A DNA stretch of 21,217 nucleotides from positions 1 to 21,217 of the forward strand of contig MNZY01000218.1 in assembly GCA_001873845.1 (NCBI GenBank), read 5' to 3'. The notes beneath the pieces were generated by a model that had not been told where the DNA came from, made no database searches, and saw only the letters and a list, made by a program, of their open reading frames with translations. This stretch comes from Candidatus Altarchaeum sp. CG2_30_32_3053 (GTDB lineage: Archaea > Altiarchaeota > Altiarchaeia > Altiarchaeales > Altiarchaeaceae). Below are positions 14,173-21,217 of the stretch, piece after piece (within the stretch, counting starts at the first letter, position 1; each line of letters begins with the position of its first letter). Made by a program: the position numbers and the translations under genes.

Positions 14173-14985
14173 TTATTCGGTTATATTGAAATAAACACTT
14201 TTTGGTTTATGGCCTTTGTTTGTTTTCTCTGCATTGAACGATGTTTTGATATAAAATTTATATTTTCCAATTTTTGCATCATTTGGAATTTCCCATGAAA
14301 TGTTTACTTCATCCGCATCATTTGGAAGTGGATATTCATCATTTGATTCAATGTTGACATAATATCGCTTATAATCGAATATCTCTTCCCATTTGCCAGT
14401 GCTTTCATTATGATATTTCAAATTGACATCCATTCTACCGTTTTCTATTTTTGCATCTTCGTTATTTATGGTCCCGTTTATTATTACATACTGGTCAACG
14501 CTTCTATTATAAATTTCTTTTTCTGTTTTCAAATTTGTTAAAGAATAATCGTGTTTTCCGAGCGTCATAGTTTCATTGTCGTAACCAACATAAACATCAT
14601 ACTTTGTATTCTTTGTTATTTCTGGAAGATATATACAATATTTTCCGTCCTTATTTGTCAAATTCCAAGCTAAAACGCTCTCATTGTTGTAATATTTTAC
14701 TGTAATATTTATATCTTTAACCGGATTTTCACTTGTGAGATATGCCTTTCCACATATAACCGGTACCTCAGACGCTCCGATAAAAGGAATATTTACTGTA
14801 TAGTGTTCTCCCGGACCAAGATAAACAGTCCCGTATTTGTCATAAACCCATGCCGCCATAACAATACTTATTATAATTATTCCAATTATCACAAAAATCA
14901 TTCTTCTTTTATTTTTTCCTTTTTCTTCATCCTGTTTTATCCCACCCACATTCGCACCAACCTTATCTGCAAACATTGTAGCCAT
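14173..14985 (-). CDS. membrane-anchored surface protein with beta-sandwich domains and many N-glycosylation sequons
   Basis: This 270-residue protein has a charged N-terminus (1-28, with KGKNKRR before the helix), one hydrophobic helix (about 29-46, MIFVIIGIIIISIVMAAWVY), and then an extracytoplasmic part. The first outer segment (about 76-145: VICGKAYLTSENPVKDINIT then NKDGKYCIYLP) resembles carboxypeptidase-regulatory/CNA-B-like beta domains. The rest (about 165-270) is a second beta-rich domain of CARDB/Ig type. At least eight N-x-S/T sequons are present (NIT, NES, NLT, NET, NRS, NGT, NES, NIS, NIT), so it is probably glycosylated by AglB. The orientation is positive-inside, as expected. 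It lies 199 bp downstream of rmlA. I recognise no specific function. A tandem 18-bp duplication begins at its start codon. Confidence 0.7.
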   Translation of the reverse strand: MATMFADKVGANVGGIKQDEEKGKNKRRMIFVIIGIIIISIVMAAWVYDKYGTVYLGPGEHYTVNIPFIGASEVPVICGKAYLTSENPVKDINITVKYYNNESVLAWNLTNKDGKYCIYLPEITKNTKYDVYVGYDNETMTLGKHDYSLTNLKTEKEIYNRSVDQYVIINGTINNEDAKIENGRMDVNLKYHNESTGKWEEIFDYKRYYVNIESNDEYPLPNDADEVNISWEIPNDAKIGKYKFYIKTSFNAEKTNKGHKPKSVYFNITE

Positions 14986-15020
14986 TTTATTTTAAATTAA
15001 ATTTTTATTTTAAATTAAAT
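14985..15020. repeat. 18-bp tandem duplication at the start codon of the surface-protein gene
   Basis: ttttattttaaattaaat occurs at 14985-15002 and again exactly at 15003-15020. The first copy overlaps the ATG by one base. Confidence 0.9.
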
Positions 15021-15036
15021 TTAGAACATTAAATAG

Positions 15037-15158
15037 TGTCCATCCATAAAGTATAAAATTTTGAAAAAATTTTAACTTTTTCAAGGTAAATTATTATGTT
15101 TTTGACAATTTAAAAATCTTACAGATTTTCAGTAAAATTACGAGTTTATGGATGAACA
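15037..15158. mobile_element. short MITE-like element with 14-bp inverted ends
   Basis: Left tgtccatccataaa (15037-15050) and the complement of 15145-15158 (tgttcatccataaa) match at 13 of 14 positions. Inside are AT-rich hairpins, including one of the type found in the 5696-5968 element (AATCttacaGATT near 15115-15127). It fills most of the gap between rmlA and the surface-protein gene. Confidence 0.55.
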
Positions 15159-15195
15159 TTAAATATTAAATTTAGAATTAAATATTAAATTTCTA
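15158..15195. repeat. 19-bp tandem duplication across the rmlA stop codon
   Basis: attaaatattaaatttaga (15158-15176) is followed by attaaatattaaatttcta (15177-15195), with two differences. The second copy covers the rmlA stop at 15185-15187. Confidence 0.85.
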
Positions 15196-16240
15196 AAACG
15201 GACCTGTCCCCGACAACAAATTTTTTTCCTTTTGGAATTGTCTGCTTTTTAAAAATTTTTACCTCTTTTCCAATCAGAGAATCGTAAATTTTTCTGATTT
15301 CCGAAATTTCTGCTTTGTCCAAAACAATTGAATTATCAATCTCGCAATTTTTTAATTTACAAAAATTTCCGATACTTGTATATGGCCCGATGTATGCCTC
15401 ATTAATCTCGCAATTCTTTCCTATAATTACAGGGCCCCTGATTGTTGAATTTAAAATTTTTGAGTCCTTGTCAATAAAAACCCTTCCTTCAATCCTTGTG
15501 TTTTCTATCTTTCCTAAATTTTGTCCCTTTAAAGAGTCCAGAATCAGGCGATTTGCATCAATCATATCCTCTGCCTTTCCTGTATCTTTCCACCATCCTT
15601 TTGTAATCCTTGCTGGAACCTTGAATTTATTGTTTATAAGCCATTGAATTGCATCTGTAATTTCCAGTTCGTTTCTCCATGATGGTTTTATTGCATCACA
15701 CGCATCAAAAATTTTATTCTTGAATGCATAAACACCGATTAATGCCAAATCCGAAATAAATTCCTTTGGCTTTTCAACTAATTTAATTACTTCTCCATTG
15801 TCATTTAATTTCGCAACTCCGTATCTGCTCGGATCGCTGACTTTGCAAAGCAAAATTCTCGCTGATTCGTCTGATTCTTCAAAGCCATTAATAAAGTCAT
15901 TAAGAGATTGCATTAAAATGTTATCTCCGAGATACATAACAAATGATTCATCATTGATAAATTTCTTTGCTATCTTTACTGCATGCGCCAGTCCTTCTGG
16001 TTTGTGCTGATTGATAAATGTAAATTTTGCATCAAATTTTGCATCATTTACCGCATTTTCAATCTGCTCTTTATTGGGACCTACAATAATTCCGATGTCC
16101 TTTATACCTGCTTCAATCAGATCCTCAATTCCATAAAACAAAACCGGCTTGTTTGCCACTGGAATTAACTGCTTCTGCTGCGAATATGTCAATGGACGCA
16201 ATCGTGTTCCCTCGCCCCCTGAAAGTATTAGTCCTTTCAT
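15185..16240 (-). CDS. rmlA: glucose-1-phosphate thymidylyltransferase (RmlA, long archaeal form)
   Basis: RmlA makes dTDP-glucose, the first step of dTDP-L-rhamnose synthesis. The 351-residue protein has GGEGTRLRPLT (8-18), KQLIPVANKPV (23-33), GLAHAV (83-88), YLGDNI (103-108), VEKPKE and, at about 216-226, GWWKDTGKAED. The C-terminal 100 residues (about 245-345) are a hexapeptide-repeat left-handed beta helix, with phrases such as IRGPVIIGKNCEINEAYIGP. The roughly 290-residue bacterial RmlA lacks this; it is common in archaeal enzymes. Substrate preference in this group cannot be read with certainty, but the neighbouring rmlB, rmlC and rmlD make the rhamnose pathway the best reading. It starts 38 bp after rmlD. 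Confidence 0.93.
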   Translation of the reverse strand: MKGLILSGGEGTRLRPLTYSQQKQLIPVANKPVLFYGIEDLIEAGIKDIGIIVGPNKEQIENAVNDAKFDAKFTFINQHKPEGLAHAVKIAKKFINDESFVMYLGDNILMQSLNDFINGFEESDESARILLCKVSDPSRYGVAKLNDNGEVIKLVEKPKEFISDLALIGVYAFKNKIFDACDAIKPSWRNELEITDAIQWLINNKFKVPARITKGWWKDTGKAEDMIDANRLILDSLKGQNLGKIENTRIEGRVFIDKDSKILNSTIRGPVIIGKNCEINEAYIGPYTSIGNFCKLKNCEIDNSIVLDKAEISEIRKIYDSLIGKEVKIFKKQTIPKGKKFVVGDRSVLEI

Positions 16241-16278
16241 CTTTATTTTTTAACTTCTTAAATTTTATTTTTTAAATT

Positions 16279-17133
16279 CTACTTAAATTCATCTTTAAAT
16301 TTAAAAATAGTATCTTCAAAACCGCCCATTTTATAAAAATCATTGTTTTTGCTTTTTATATCTGAAAACTGCGGTCTTTTTGCTTTGTTTTTAAAATATT
16401 CTTCATAAGTTGTTGGCTTAATTAATGAATCATCCAAATCAAATGCATTGGCAATGATCTTTCCGCATTCATAAGGAGAAATTGCATTTGCTCCGACAAG
16501 GTGAAAAATTTTTGAATAGAATTTTTTTGATAAAAGAAATTTCTTCAAAGCATAAGCAATATCATCAACGAATGTCGGGACAATTAACGAATTCGTAACC
16601 ATTGACAGTGATTTGCATTGTTCCAATGATGACTTTATGTTTCGGACAATGTCCGACTTATTACCAAATTTTGTCCTGTAAGGATAAGAGATGCGAATTA
16701 TCGTTCCTTTCCCTTGCACTATCTTTTCACCTTCATATTTCGTTAAGCCGTAATATGAAATTGGCTTTGGTTCTGAATCCTCAAAGAAAGGGGAATTTTG
16801 CATTTTTCCGTCAAATACAAAGTCAGTTGATATATAAACAAAATTTTTATTCAATGAATGGACAGCATCAAAGACATTTTTTGTTCCTTCAACATTAATT
16901 CTCCACGCTTTTTCTTTTTCAATCTCTGCTTTATCAACATTTGTATATGCAGCCAAATGAAGAAACACATCAAAATTTAAGCCATTCAGGGTATTAAAAA
17001 CGCTGTTTCTGTTTGCGATATCCATTTCCCGTTCCAATATTGCTCCTACATCAAAATTTTCATCTGCTTTTAAAATTTCAACGATTTTGGAACCAACCAA
17101 TCCATCGCCTCCTGTGATTGCTATCTTGATCAT
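16279..17133 (-). CDS. rmlD: dTDP-4-dehydrorhamnose reductase (RmlD)
   Basis: RmlD performs the last step of the pathway, reducing dTDP-4-dehydro-L-rhamnose to dTDP-L-rhamnose with NAD(P)H. The 284-residue protein is an extended short-chain dehydrogenase: nucleotide-binding GGDGLVGS (8-15), LHLAAYTNVDKAE (58-70, typical for RmlD), STDFVFDG (102-109) and the catalytic Y128-x3-K132. Length matches the family. It lies between rmlB (64-bp gap holding tandem repeats) and rmlA (38-bp gap), on the same strand. The start ATG gives MIKIAITGGDG, the expected first beta strand. Confidence 0.94.
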   Translation of the reverse strand: MIKIAITGGDGLVGSKIVEILKADENFDVGAILEREMDIANRNSVFNTLNGLNFDVFLHLAAYTNVDKAEIEKEKAWRINVEGTKNVFDAVHSLNKNFVYISTDFVFDGKMQNSPFFEDSEPKPISYYGLTKYEGEKIVQGKGTIIRISYPYRTKFGNKSDIVRNIKSSLEQCKSLSMVTNSLIVPTFVDDIAYALKKFLLSKKFYSKIFHLVGANAISPYECGKIIANAFDLDDSLIKPTTYEEYFKNKAKRPQFSDIKSKNNDFYKMGGFEDTIFKFKDEFK

Positions 17134-17140
17134 TTTTGTT

Positions 17141-17208
17141 AAATTTTGTTATTTAAATTTTGTTATTTGTTAAATTTTGTCATTTAAATTTTGTCATTTA
17201 AATTTTGT
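17141..17208. repeat. tandem repeat (14-bp unit) across the rmlB stop codon
   Basis: catttaaattttgt is duplicated exactly at 17181-17194 and 17195-17208, with diverged units from about 17141. The last unit contains the rmlB stop (17198-17200), so the gene end itself appears to have been duplicated into the spacer. Confidence 0.88.
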
Positions 17209-18229
17209 CATATTGCCTTTTGTAATAATTTAAATATTCTCCTGTTTTTATTTTCTTCCACCATTCCTGATTTTTTGTGTACCATTCAATTGTTAACTCT
17301 AATACCTCATCAAAATCATGTTTCGGATGCCATCCCAACTCCTTGTTAATTTTACTCCAGTCAATCATGTATTTCCTGTCGTGCCCGGGCCTGTCTTGGA
17401 CAAATTCAATCCATCCATTGTCTTTTCCCATTATTTTTAAAATTTTTCGGACAACATCAATATTTGAAATTTCTTCTGTCATTCCGCCCACAAGATATGT
17501 TTCTCCAATCCGGCCTTTATGAAGAATTAAATCTATCGCTGTGCAGTGATCCTCAACAAAAAGCCAGTCCCTGACATATAATCCATCACCATAAACAGGA
17601 ACCTTTTTTCCCTCTAAAATGTTTGTTATTGCTAAAGGAATAAGTTTTTCCGGAAAATGATAATATCCAAAATTATTTGAACAATTTGAAATTGTTATAG
17701 GCAGGTTGTAAGTATGATAGTATGCTCTGACTAAATGGTCGGCACTTGCCTTTGATGCAGAGTAAGGGCTTCTTGGATTATAAGGCGTATTTTCATTGAA
17801 TTTTTCCCTTGAATCTAATTCCAAACTTCCGAAAACTTCATCCGTTGAAACATGATAAAATTTATTTATTTTATCTTTGTTTTTCCGTGCCGCCTCAAGA
17901 AGGGTATAAGTTCCAACTATATTTGTTTTTATAAAAGGTGACGGATCTAAAATTGAGCGGTCAACATGGGAATCCGCGGCAAAATGAACAATTGTATCTA
18001 TATTCTCATCCTTCATTAATTTGTTTACTAATTCGGCATCACAAATATCTCCTTTAACAAATTTGTAATTTTTATTATGCTCAACATCCTTTAAATTTTC
18101 AGGATTTCCCGCATAAGTTAATTTATCTAAATTTACTATGCTGTCTTCGGGGTATTTTTTAAGCCAATATAAGACAAAATTTGACCCTATAAATCCTGCT
18201 CCCCCTGTAACTAAAAGTGTTTTCATCAT
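17198..18229 (-). CDS. rmlB: dTDP-glucose 4,6-dehydratase (RmlB)
   Basis: RmlB converts dTDP-glucose to dTDP-4-dehydro-6-deoxyglucose, the second step of rhamnose synthesis, with tightly bound NAD+. The 343-residue protein has TGGAGFIGSN (8-17), NLDKLTYAGN (33-42), HFAADSHVDRSI (82-93), STDEVFG (128-134), the catalytic Y156-x3-K160 in YSASKASADH, and RDWLFVEDH near 225. STDEVFG and the ADSHVDRSI segment separate it from UDP-galactose epimerases. Two ATGs start the frame (18229 and 18226); either is possible. The last codons lie inside a tandem repeat. A decayed gene occupies the gap from rmlC. Confidence 0.96.
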   Translation of the reverse strand: MMKTLLVTGGAGFIGSNFVLYWLKKYPEDSIVNLDKLTYAGNPENLKDVEHNKNYKFVKGDICDAELVNKLMKDENIDTIVHFAADSHVDRSILDPSPFIKTNIVGTYTLLEAARKNKDKINKFYHVSTDEVFGSLELDSREKFNENTPYNPRSPYSASKASADHLVRAYYHTYNLPITISNCSNNFGYYHFPEKLIPLAITNILEGKKVPVYGDGLYVRDWLFVEDHCTAIDLILHKGRIGETYLVGGMTEEISNIDVVRKILKIMGKDNGWIEFVQDRPGHDRKYMIDWSKINKELGWHPKHDFDEVLELTIEWYTKNQEWWKKIKTGEYLNYYKRQYDKI

Positions 18230-18492
18230 TTTTGGTTTTTTAAATAATTTTTGTGAAATTTTAAGGTTGCTTTGGCGATAAAATTTTTAATGTTATCCCA
18301 TTTAACTCCCTTATCAGATATCTTTATCTTCTATCCATCGCTATTTACACATTCGTCAGCATCTTCAAAATAACTAAGTGCTTTCAACAATAGAGTTATA
18401 GAATATTCCGGATATTTCTCCCTTGTTCATTCAATGATTTTTTCCACTTCGAATTTACGCATCAAAAAGTAAATATCTACGAAATTACTCAT
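18226..18492 (-). pseudogene. remnant resembling the C-terminus of AbiEii-type nucleotidyltransferases
   Basis: A single frame of 88 codons runs from ATG 18492 (overlapping the rmlC stop as ATGA) to a TGA overlapping the rmlB start, but is broken by TGA at 18427-18429 and TAG at 18331-18333. Read through, it gives FVDIYFLMRKFEVEKIIE, REKYPEYSITLLLKALSYFE, DADE and KGVKWDNIKNFIAKATLKF. From memory, this matches the last domain of AbiEii/AbiGii-like nucleotidyltransferases (DIYFLL...ALxYFEDADxxP...WEEVKxFF). The catalytic N-terminal domain is absent. The protein is not made, but the DNA still sits in the rml operon. The family call is tentative; the decay is clear. Confidence 0.6.
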
Positions 18493-19046
18493 TCTTTATA
18501 TTCAAAATTTATATCCGCATCCTTTAATTTGGGATGCTTTTTATCTTTTTCAGAAAGCCACACATCTTTTATTGGCCAGTCAATTGCGATATTCTCATCA
18601 TTCCATATTATTCCTCTGTCAGCCCGCGGAGCATATTCAGATGTTGTCAGATAATTTACAATCGCCTCATCGCTCAAAGTGCAAAATCCGTGAGCAAATC
18701 CCTCCGGAATGTAAAGCATTTTTTTATTTTCTTCTGATAAAATTTCCGAAATGTATGTTCCATAAGTCGGACTTCCCTTTCTTATATCAACTGCCACATC
18801 AAAAATTTTACCTTTTATTGCTCTAACCAATTTTCCCTGCGCGTAAGGATTATTTTGATAATGCAATCCGCGCAAAACACCCCTGACAGAAAACGACTGG
18901 TTTTCCTGGACAAAATTTCCTGTTCCGAATTTCTCAAATTCGCTAAATTTATAGGTTTCCATAAAATATCCCCGTTCATCCTTAAAAACCTTTGGTTCAA
19001 TAAGCAAAACATCCTTAATTTTTAATCTTTTAAATATGAACTGCAT
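18489..19046 (-). CDS. rmlC: dTDP-4-dehydrorhamnose 3,5-epimerase (RmlC)
   Basis: RmlC epimerises dTDP-4-dehydro-6-deoxyglucose at C3 and C5, the third step towards dTDP-L-rhamnose. It is a small cupin. Motifs (numbering from the ATG at 19046): FKDERGYFMETY (21-32), QENQSFSVRGVLRGLHYQ (47-64) with the catalytic His62, GKLVRAIKGKIFDVAVDIRK (71-90), and YIPEGFAHGFCTLSD (113-127). Length, 185 residues, is normal. An upstream in-frame ATG at 19058 would add MPFK. The family usually begins like MQFIFKRLKI, so I prefer 19046. Both ATGs lie in a 12-13-bp tandem repeat. The gene is 70 bp downstream of aroE. Confidence 0.94.
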   Translation of the reverse strand: MQFIFKRLKIKDVLLIEPKVFKDERGYFMETYKFSEFEKFGTGNFVQENQSFSVRGVLRGLHYQNNPYAQGKLVRAIKGKIFDVAVDIRKGSPTYGTYISEILSEENKKMLYIPEGFAHGFCTLSDEAIVNYLTTSEYAPRADRGIIWNDENIAIDWPIKDVWLSEKDKKHPKLKDADINFEYKE

Positions 19047-19075
19047 CTTAAATGGCATCTTAGAATAGCATCTTA
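19043..19075. repeat. 12-13-bp tandem repeat at the rmlC start codon, 3 copies
   Basis: gcatctta occurs at 19043-19050, 19055-19062 and 19068-19075. Each copy contains a minus-strand ATG; the first two are in frame with rmlC. Confidence 0.8.
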
Positions 19076-19116
19076 AATTTTAAATTTTTCATTACTTAAA
19101 AATTACATTTTGTTTA

Positions 19117-19992
19117 TTAATTTTTCGGTTTATTTTTCAGTTTCTTAATTATCGACTTTTTCATAATGTTAATTAAATACTCTTCTGGTTCCATATTCAG
19201 CCAGATTTTCAATGCCTCTGCACCCTGCTCAACAAGCATATCAACACCGTTAATAGTCATACAATTTCTTTTCTTTGCAGATTCCAAAAATTTTGTTTCA
19301 ATCGGATTATATACAATATCCATTACAACCTTTCCTTTTGGAATACAATATTCATTTATCGGACATTCGTCAGCATTAGGAAACATTCCAACTGATGTTG
19401 CATTAATAATAATATCATTGTCTTTCAATTCGTCCTTTAAATTTTTTAAATGAACAACTTTGAGGTATTTATTTAATTTTTCTTTAACATCATTTCCTAT
19501 TAAAATTGCCTTCTCTACTGTTCTGTTATATATTGAAATTTCTGCATTATTTGATAAAGCAGAAAAAATAATCGCCCTTGCCGCTCCGCCAGCACCTAAT
19601 ATAAAAATTTTTTTACCTTTAAGACCATCATTTAAATTTTTTTCAATTGCATTTATTGCACCAATTCCATCAGTATTGTAGCCAATTATTAAATCTTTAA
19701 CATAGTCAAATTTTATTGTATTTACTGCATTAATCAACCTCGCTTCTTCGCTGATTTCATCCATGTATTTTATAACAGAAATTTTATGTGGAATTGTCAC
19801 ATTTAACCCGCAAAATTTTAATGCATCCGCACCATGTATTGCATCACCTAAATTTTTCTCATCCACATCAAAGGCAAAGTAATCTGCATTTATTTTTTTC
19901 TCCTTAAAGAATGCTTTATGCATTACAGGGGATAATGAATGCCCTATCGGATGCCCGAGGACACCAAAAATTTTTGTTTTTGAGCCAGTCAT
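19117..19992 (-). CDS. aroE: shikimate dehydrogenase
   Basis: AroE reduces 3-dehydroshikimate to shikimate with NADPH in the common aromatic pathway. The 291-residue protein shows substrate-site Ser19 and Ser21 in GHSLSP, NVTIPHK with catalytic Lys70 (64-70), NAVNT (88-92), NTDG with Asp108 (106-109), the nucleotide loop LGAGGAARA (132-140), the NADP-preferring NRT (156-158), INATSVGM (about 196-203) and the C-terminal DMLVEQGAEALKIW. Every key residue is present. Its ATG overlaps the TGA of the upstream gene by four bases (ATGA), which implies translational coupling. No other aromatic-pathway gene is in the window. Confidence 0.96.
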   Translation of the reverse strand: MTGSKTKIFGVLGHPIGHSLSPVMHKAFFKEKKINADYFAFDVDEKNLGDAIHGADALKFCGLNVTIPHKISVIKYMDEISEEARLINAVNTIKFDYVKDLIIGYNTDGIGAINAIEKNLNDGLKGKKIFILGAGGAARAIIFSALSNNAEISIYNRTVEKAILIGNDVKEKLNKYLKVVHLKNLKDELKDNDIIINATSVGMFPNADECPINEYCIPKGKVVMDIVYNPIETKFLESAKKRNCMTINGVDMLVEQGAEALKIWLNMEPEEYLINIMKKSIIKKLKNKPKN

Positions 19993-20858
19993 TTTACAAA
20001 TTCGGTAATTCTTTTCTTTAATTCCTGATTAATAATTGATCTTCCATAAGCAGAGAGAAATTTATCTAAAACCGCTTTATCTGCTCCTATATATCCGACA
20101 TACCTCTTCAGCATCTCATCTCTTGTAAATATGTCAATTTTGTGAAAATTTCTAAATAAAATATCCATCACAGAGCCAATGTTCATTTTGTTTTTTGATT
20201 CCATTAACTGCCGAAGTGCTTCATTTAAAATTTCCTGCGGAATATCATTAAAATTTTTGTCTAAAATTTTTGCAATTTGAAATTTCACATTATTGTTAGA
20301 TAGACCAATGAGTTTTAAAAGTGTTTCGTTTCTGAAATTTTCAGCAAATTTTTCAAAATTTTTTCTGAAATTTTCAGCAATCATTTCTGTTCCTATTCCT
20401 TCCGCAGTTAGCAGACCTTGGGTTATTATTTCATTGCGAAGGGACTGCGGAATTATATCAAAATGCCTTTCAAGTATATTAAGTGCCAGATTTCCAAATG
20501 CCGGGGTTAATTCATCAACAGGGTATTCAATCAGTTTGATGTTTTTATTCGGGACATCCTTCAGTAAATTTTCCCTAAGGTCGTTTGAAATTATGTCGTA
20601 ATGATTTAAAAACACACCTCCCGCAACCCTCTTATGTTTGCCATCCCTTTTCAGGTATTTCTTCAGCAGCTTTTCTCTTTTTTCCTTTTCCAGATCTAAA
20701 AATTTAAGTGCAAAATTTCGCAACATAATTTCTTCATTATATCTCCAATACATATAAAGCAATAAAATAATTCCAGATATAAGTGCGCCTATGATAATTA
20801 CCAGTGAAATTATATCTGTTGAATGCTGCGGATTAAAAATAGATGCATGCATTGCCAT
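19989..20858 (-). CDS. membrane-anchored helical-repeat protein of unknown function
   Basis: I do not recognise this family. From the ATG at 20858 the protein has 289 residues. An ATG at 20915 would add 19, but that stretch looks like promoter-type AT-rich sequence, so I prefer the shorter form. A single helix lies near the N-terminus (about 16-38, DIISLVIIIGALISGIILLL), followed by a long soluble part. That part contains recurring units of about 35 residues with the pattern [IV]-L-x-[RKH]-[NH]-[FY]-x-x-I-x-x-x-[LI]-x-[ND]-E-x-L: NHYDIISNDLRENLL, ERHFDIIPQSLRNEII, DKNFNDIPQEILNEAL and FRNFHKIDIFTRDEML. Weaker copies start near FALKFLDLEKEKREKLL, NFEKFAENFRNETLL and VLDKFLSAYGRSIINQEL. This suggests a HEAT-like helical array on a membrane anchor. 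Its stop overlaps the aroE start. Confidence 0.72.
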   Translation of the reverse strand: MAMHASIFNPQHSTDIISLVIIIGALISGIILLLYMYWRYNEEIMLRNFALKFLDLEKEKREKLLKKYLKRDGKHKRVAGGVFLNHYDIISNDLRENLLKDVPNKNIKLIEYPVDELTPAFGNLALNILERHFDIIPQSLRNEIITQGLLTAEGIGTEMIAENFRKNFEKFAENFRNETLLKLIGLSNNNVKFQIAKILDKNFNDIPQEILNEALRQLMESKNKMNIGSVMDILFRNFHKIDIFTRDEMLKRYVGYIGADKAVLDKFLSAYGRSIINQELKKRITEFVK

Positions 20859-20915
20859 TTTTATAAATTTATTTAATGAATTAAAATTTCGTATAATAAT
20901 CTGTGGTAGAAACAA

Positions 20916-21217
20916 ACCCGGATAAATTTATTTTGCCTTCATTTATCTTTATTCATTTCTACATTTAACAGCGATTTTCATTGCCCATTTAATTCTCATA
21001 ATTTCACCCTAATTAAGAAATCCATTTGTAACTTAAATTCTTATTCCTAAACCATGGAACTTTCAATGGTTTGCTAAAACATTTTACTTGATTTTAGGAT
21101 GAGAGTGTGTGCCCTTTTTTTTCATGTTTACAACCACATCATCATCTTTAACAACCATATTTTTTAATGTCCATCTTTAAATATCAATATATAATTATGA
21201 AAATTAAAATATAAATA
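20916..21217. other. right-edge intergenic region
   Basis: No recognised gene. A hairpin (AAACCAT...ATGGTTT, near 21049-21073) is present. On the minus strand a 24-codon frame (21158-21084, MVVKDDDVVVNMKKKGTHSH then PKIK) has a TATA-like tttaaatat upstream, but it is too short and too close to the box to call a gene. Confidence 0.4.

Noticed and set aside
21084..21158. 24-codon frame at the right edge
   Set aside because: Too short, and the TATA-like run is closer than the spacing expected for an archaeal promoter.

Overview
The window reads as an AT-rich archaeal chromosome segment. The archaeal assignment rests on: an aIF5B-type initiation GTPase with no bacterial IF2 N-terminus; adjacent secF-secD genes of archaeal type; an archaeal-type PurE; an archaetidylserine-synthase-like enzyme; a DUF35 zinc-ribbon/OB protein; and few recognisable Shine-Dalgarno sites, which suggests leaderless transcripts. 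I cannot fix the lineage from sequence alone. An uncultivated euryarchaeal or Altiarchaeota/DPANN-like group would fit.

Layout. Positions 1-2921 are housekeeping: purE, tRNA-Lys(UUU) and RNase Z on the minus strand, then a DUF35 protein and pssA on the plus strand. Positions 2900-5273 hold a GANTC-type (HinfI/HpyAIV-like) restriction-modification cassette between 80-bp direct repeats. Its first methylase is intact, its endonuclease has an in-frame amber stop, and its second methylase is cut off exactly at the right repeat. Positions 5294-6760 are accessory: a frameshifted DUF5678 gene and a small membrane-protein gene lying between two MITE-like elements, each a chain of six or seven hairpins with terminal inverted repeats and TA flanks. 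Positions 6794-11552 hold the secF-secD operon and the divergent aIF5B gene. Positions 11553-14030 hold another MITE-like element, galU, a cluster of hairpin elements, and a decayed regulator of the RecG-C-terminal/HATPase_c_4 family. Positions 14028-20915 are a minus-strand cluster: a coiled-repeat membrane protein coupled to aroE, then rmlC, rmlB, rmlD and rmlA (dTDP-L-rhamnose synthesis), and finally a sequon-rich membrane-anchored surface protein. A decayed gene lies between rmlC and rmlB.

The nucleotide-sugar genes (galU, rmlABCD) beside a sequon-rich surface protein suggest a cell-surface glycosylation locus. That link is inference.

The strongest unexplained signals are: (i) the hairpin-chain elements and a wider family of hairpins followed by a GAGCGnAAGCGAG-like tag, seen about nine times; (ii) the R-M cassette in a long target duplication, apparently in decay; (iii) repeated short tandem duplications that begin at gene start or stop codons; and (iv) a PurE lacking one conserved active-site histidine.
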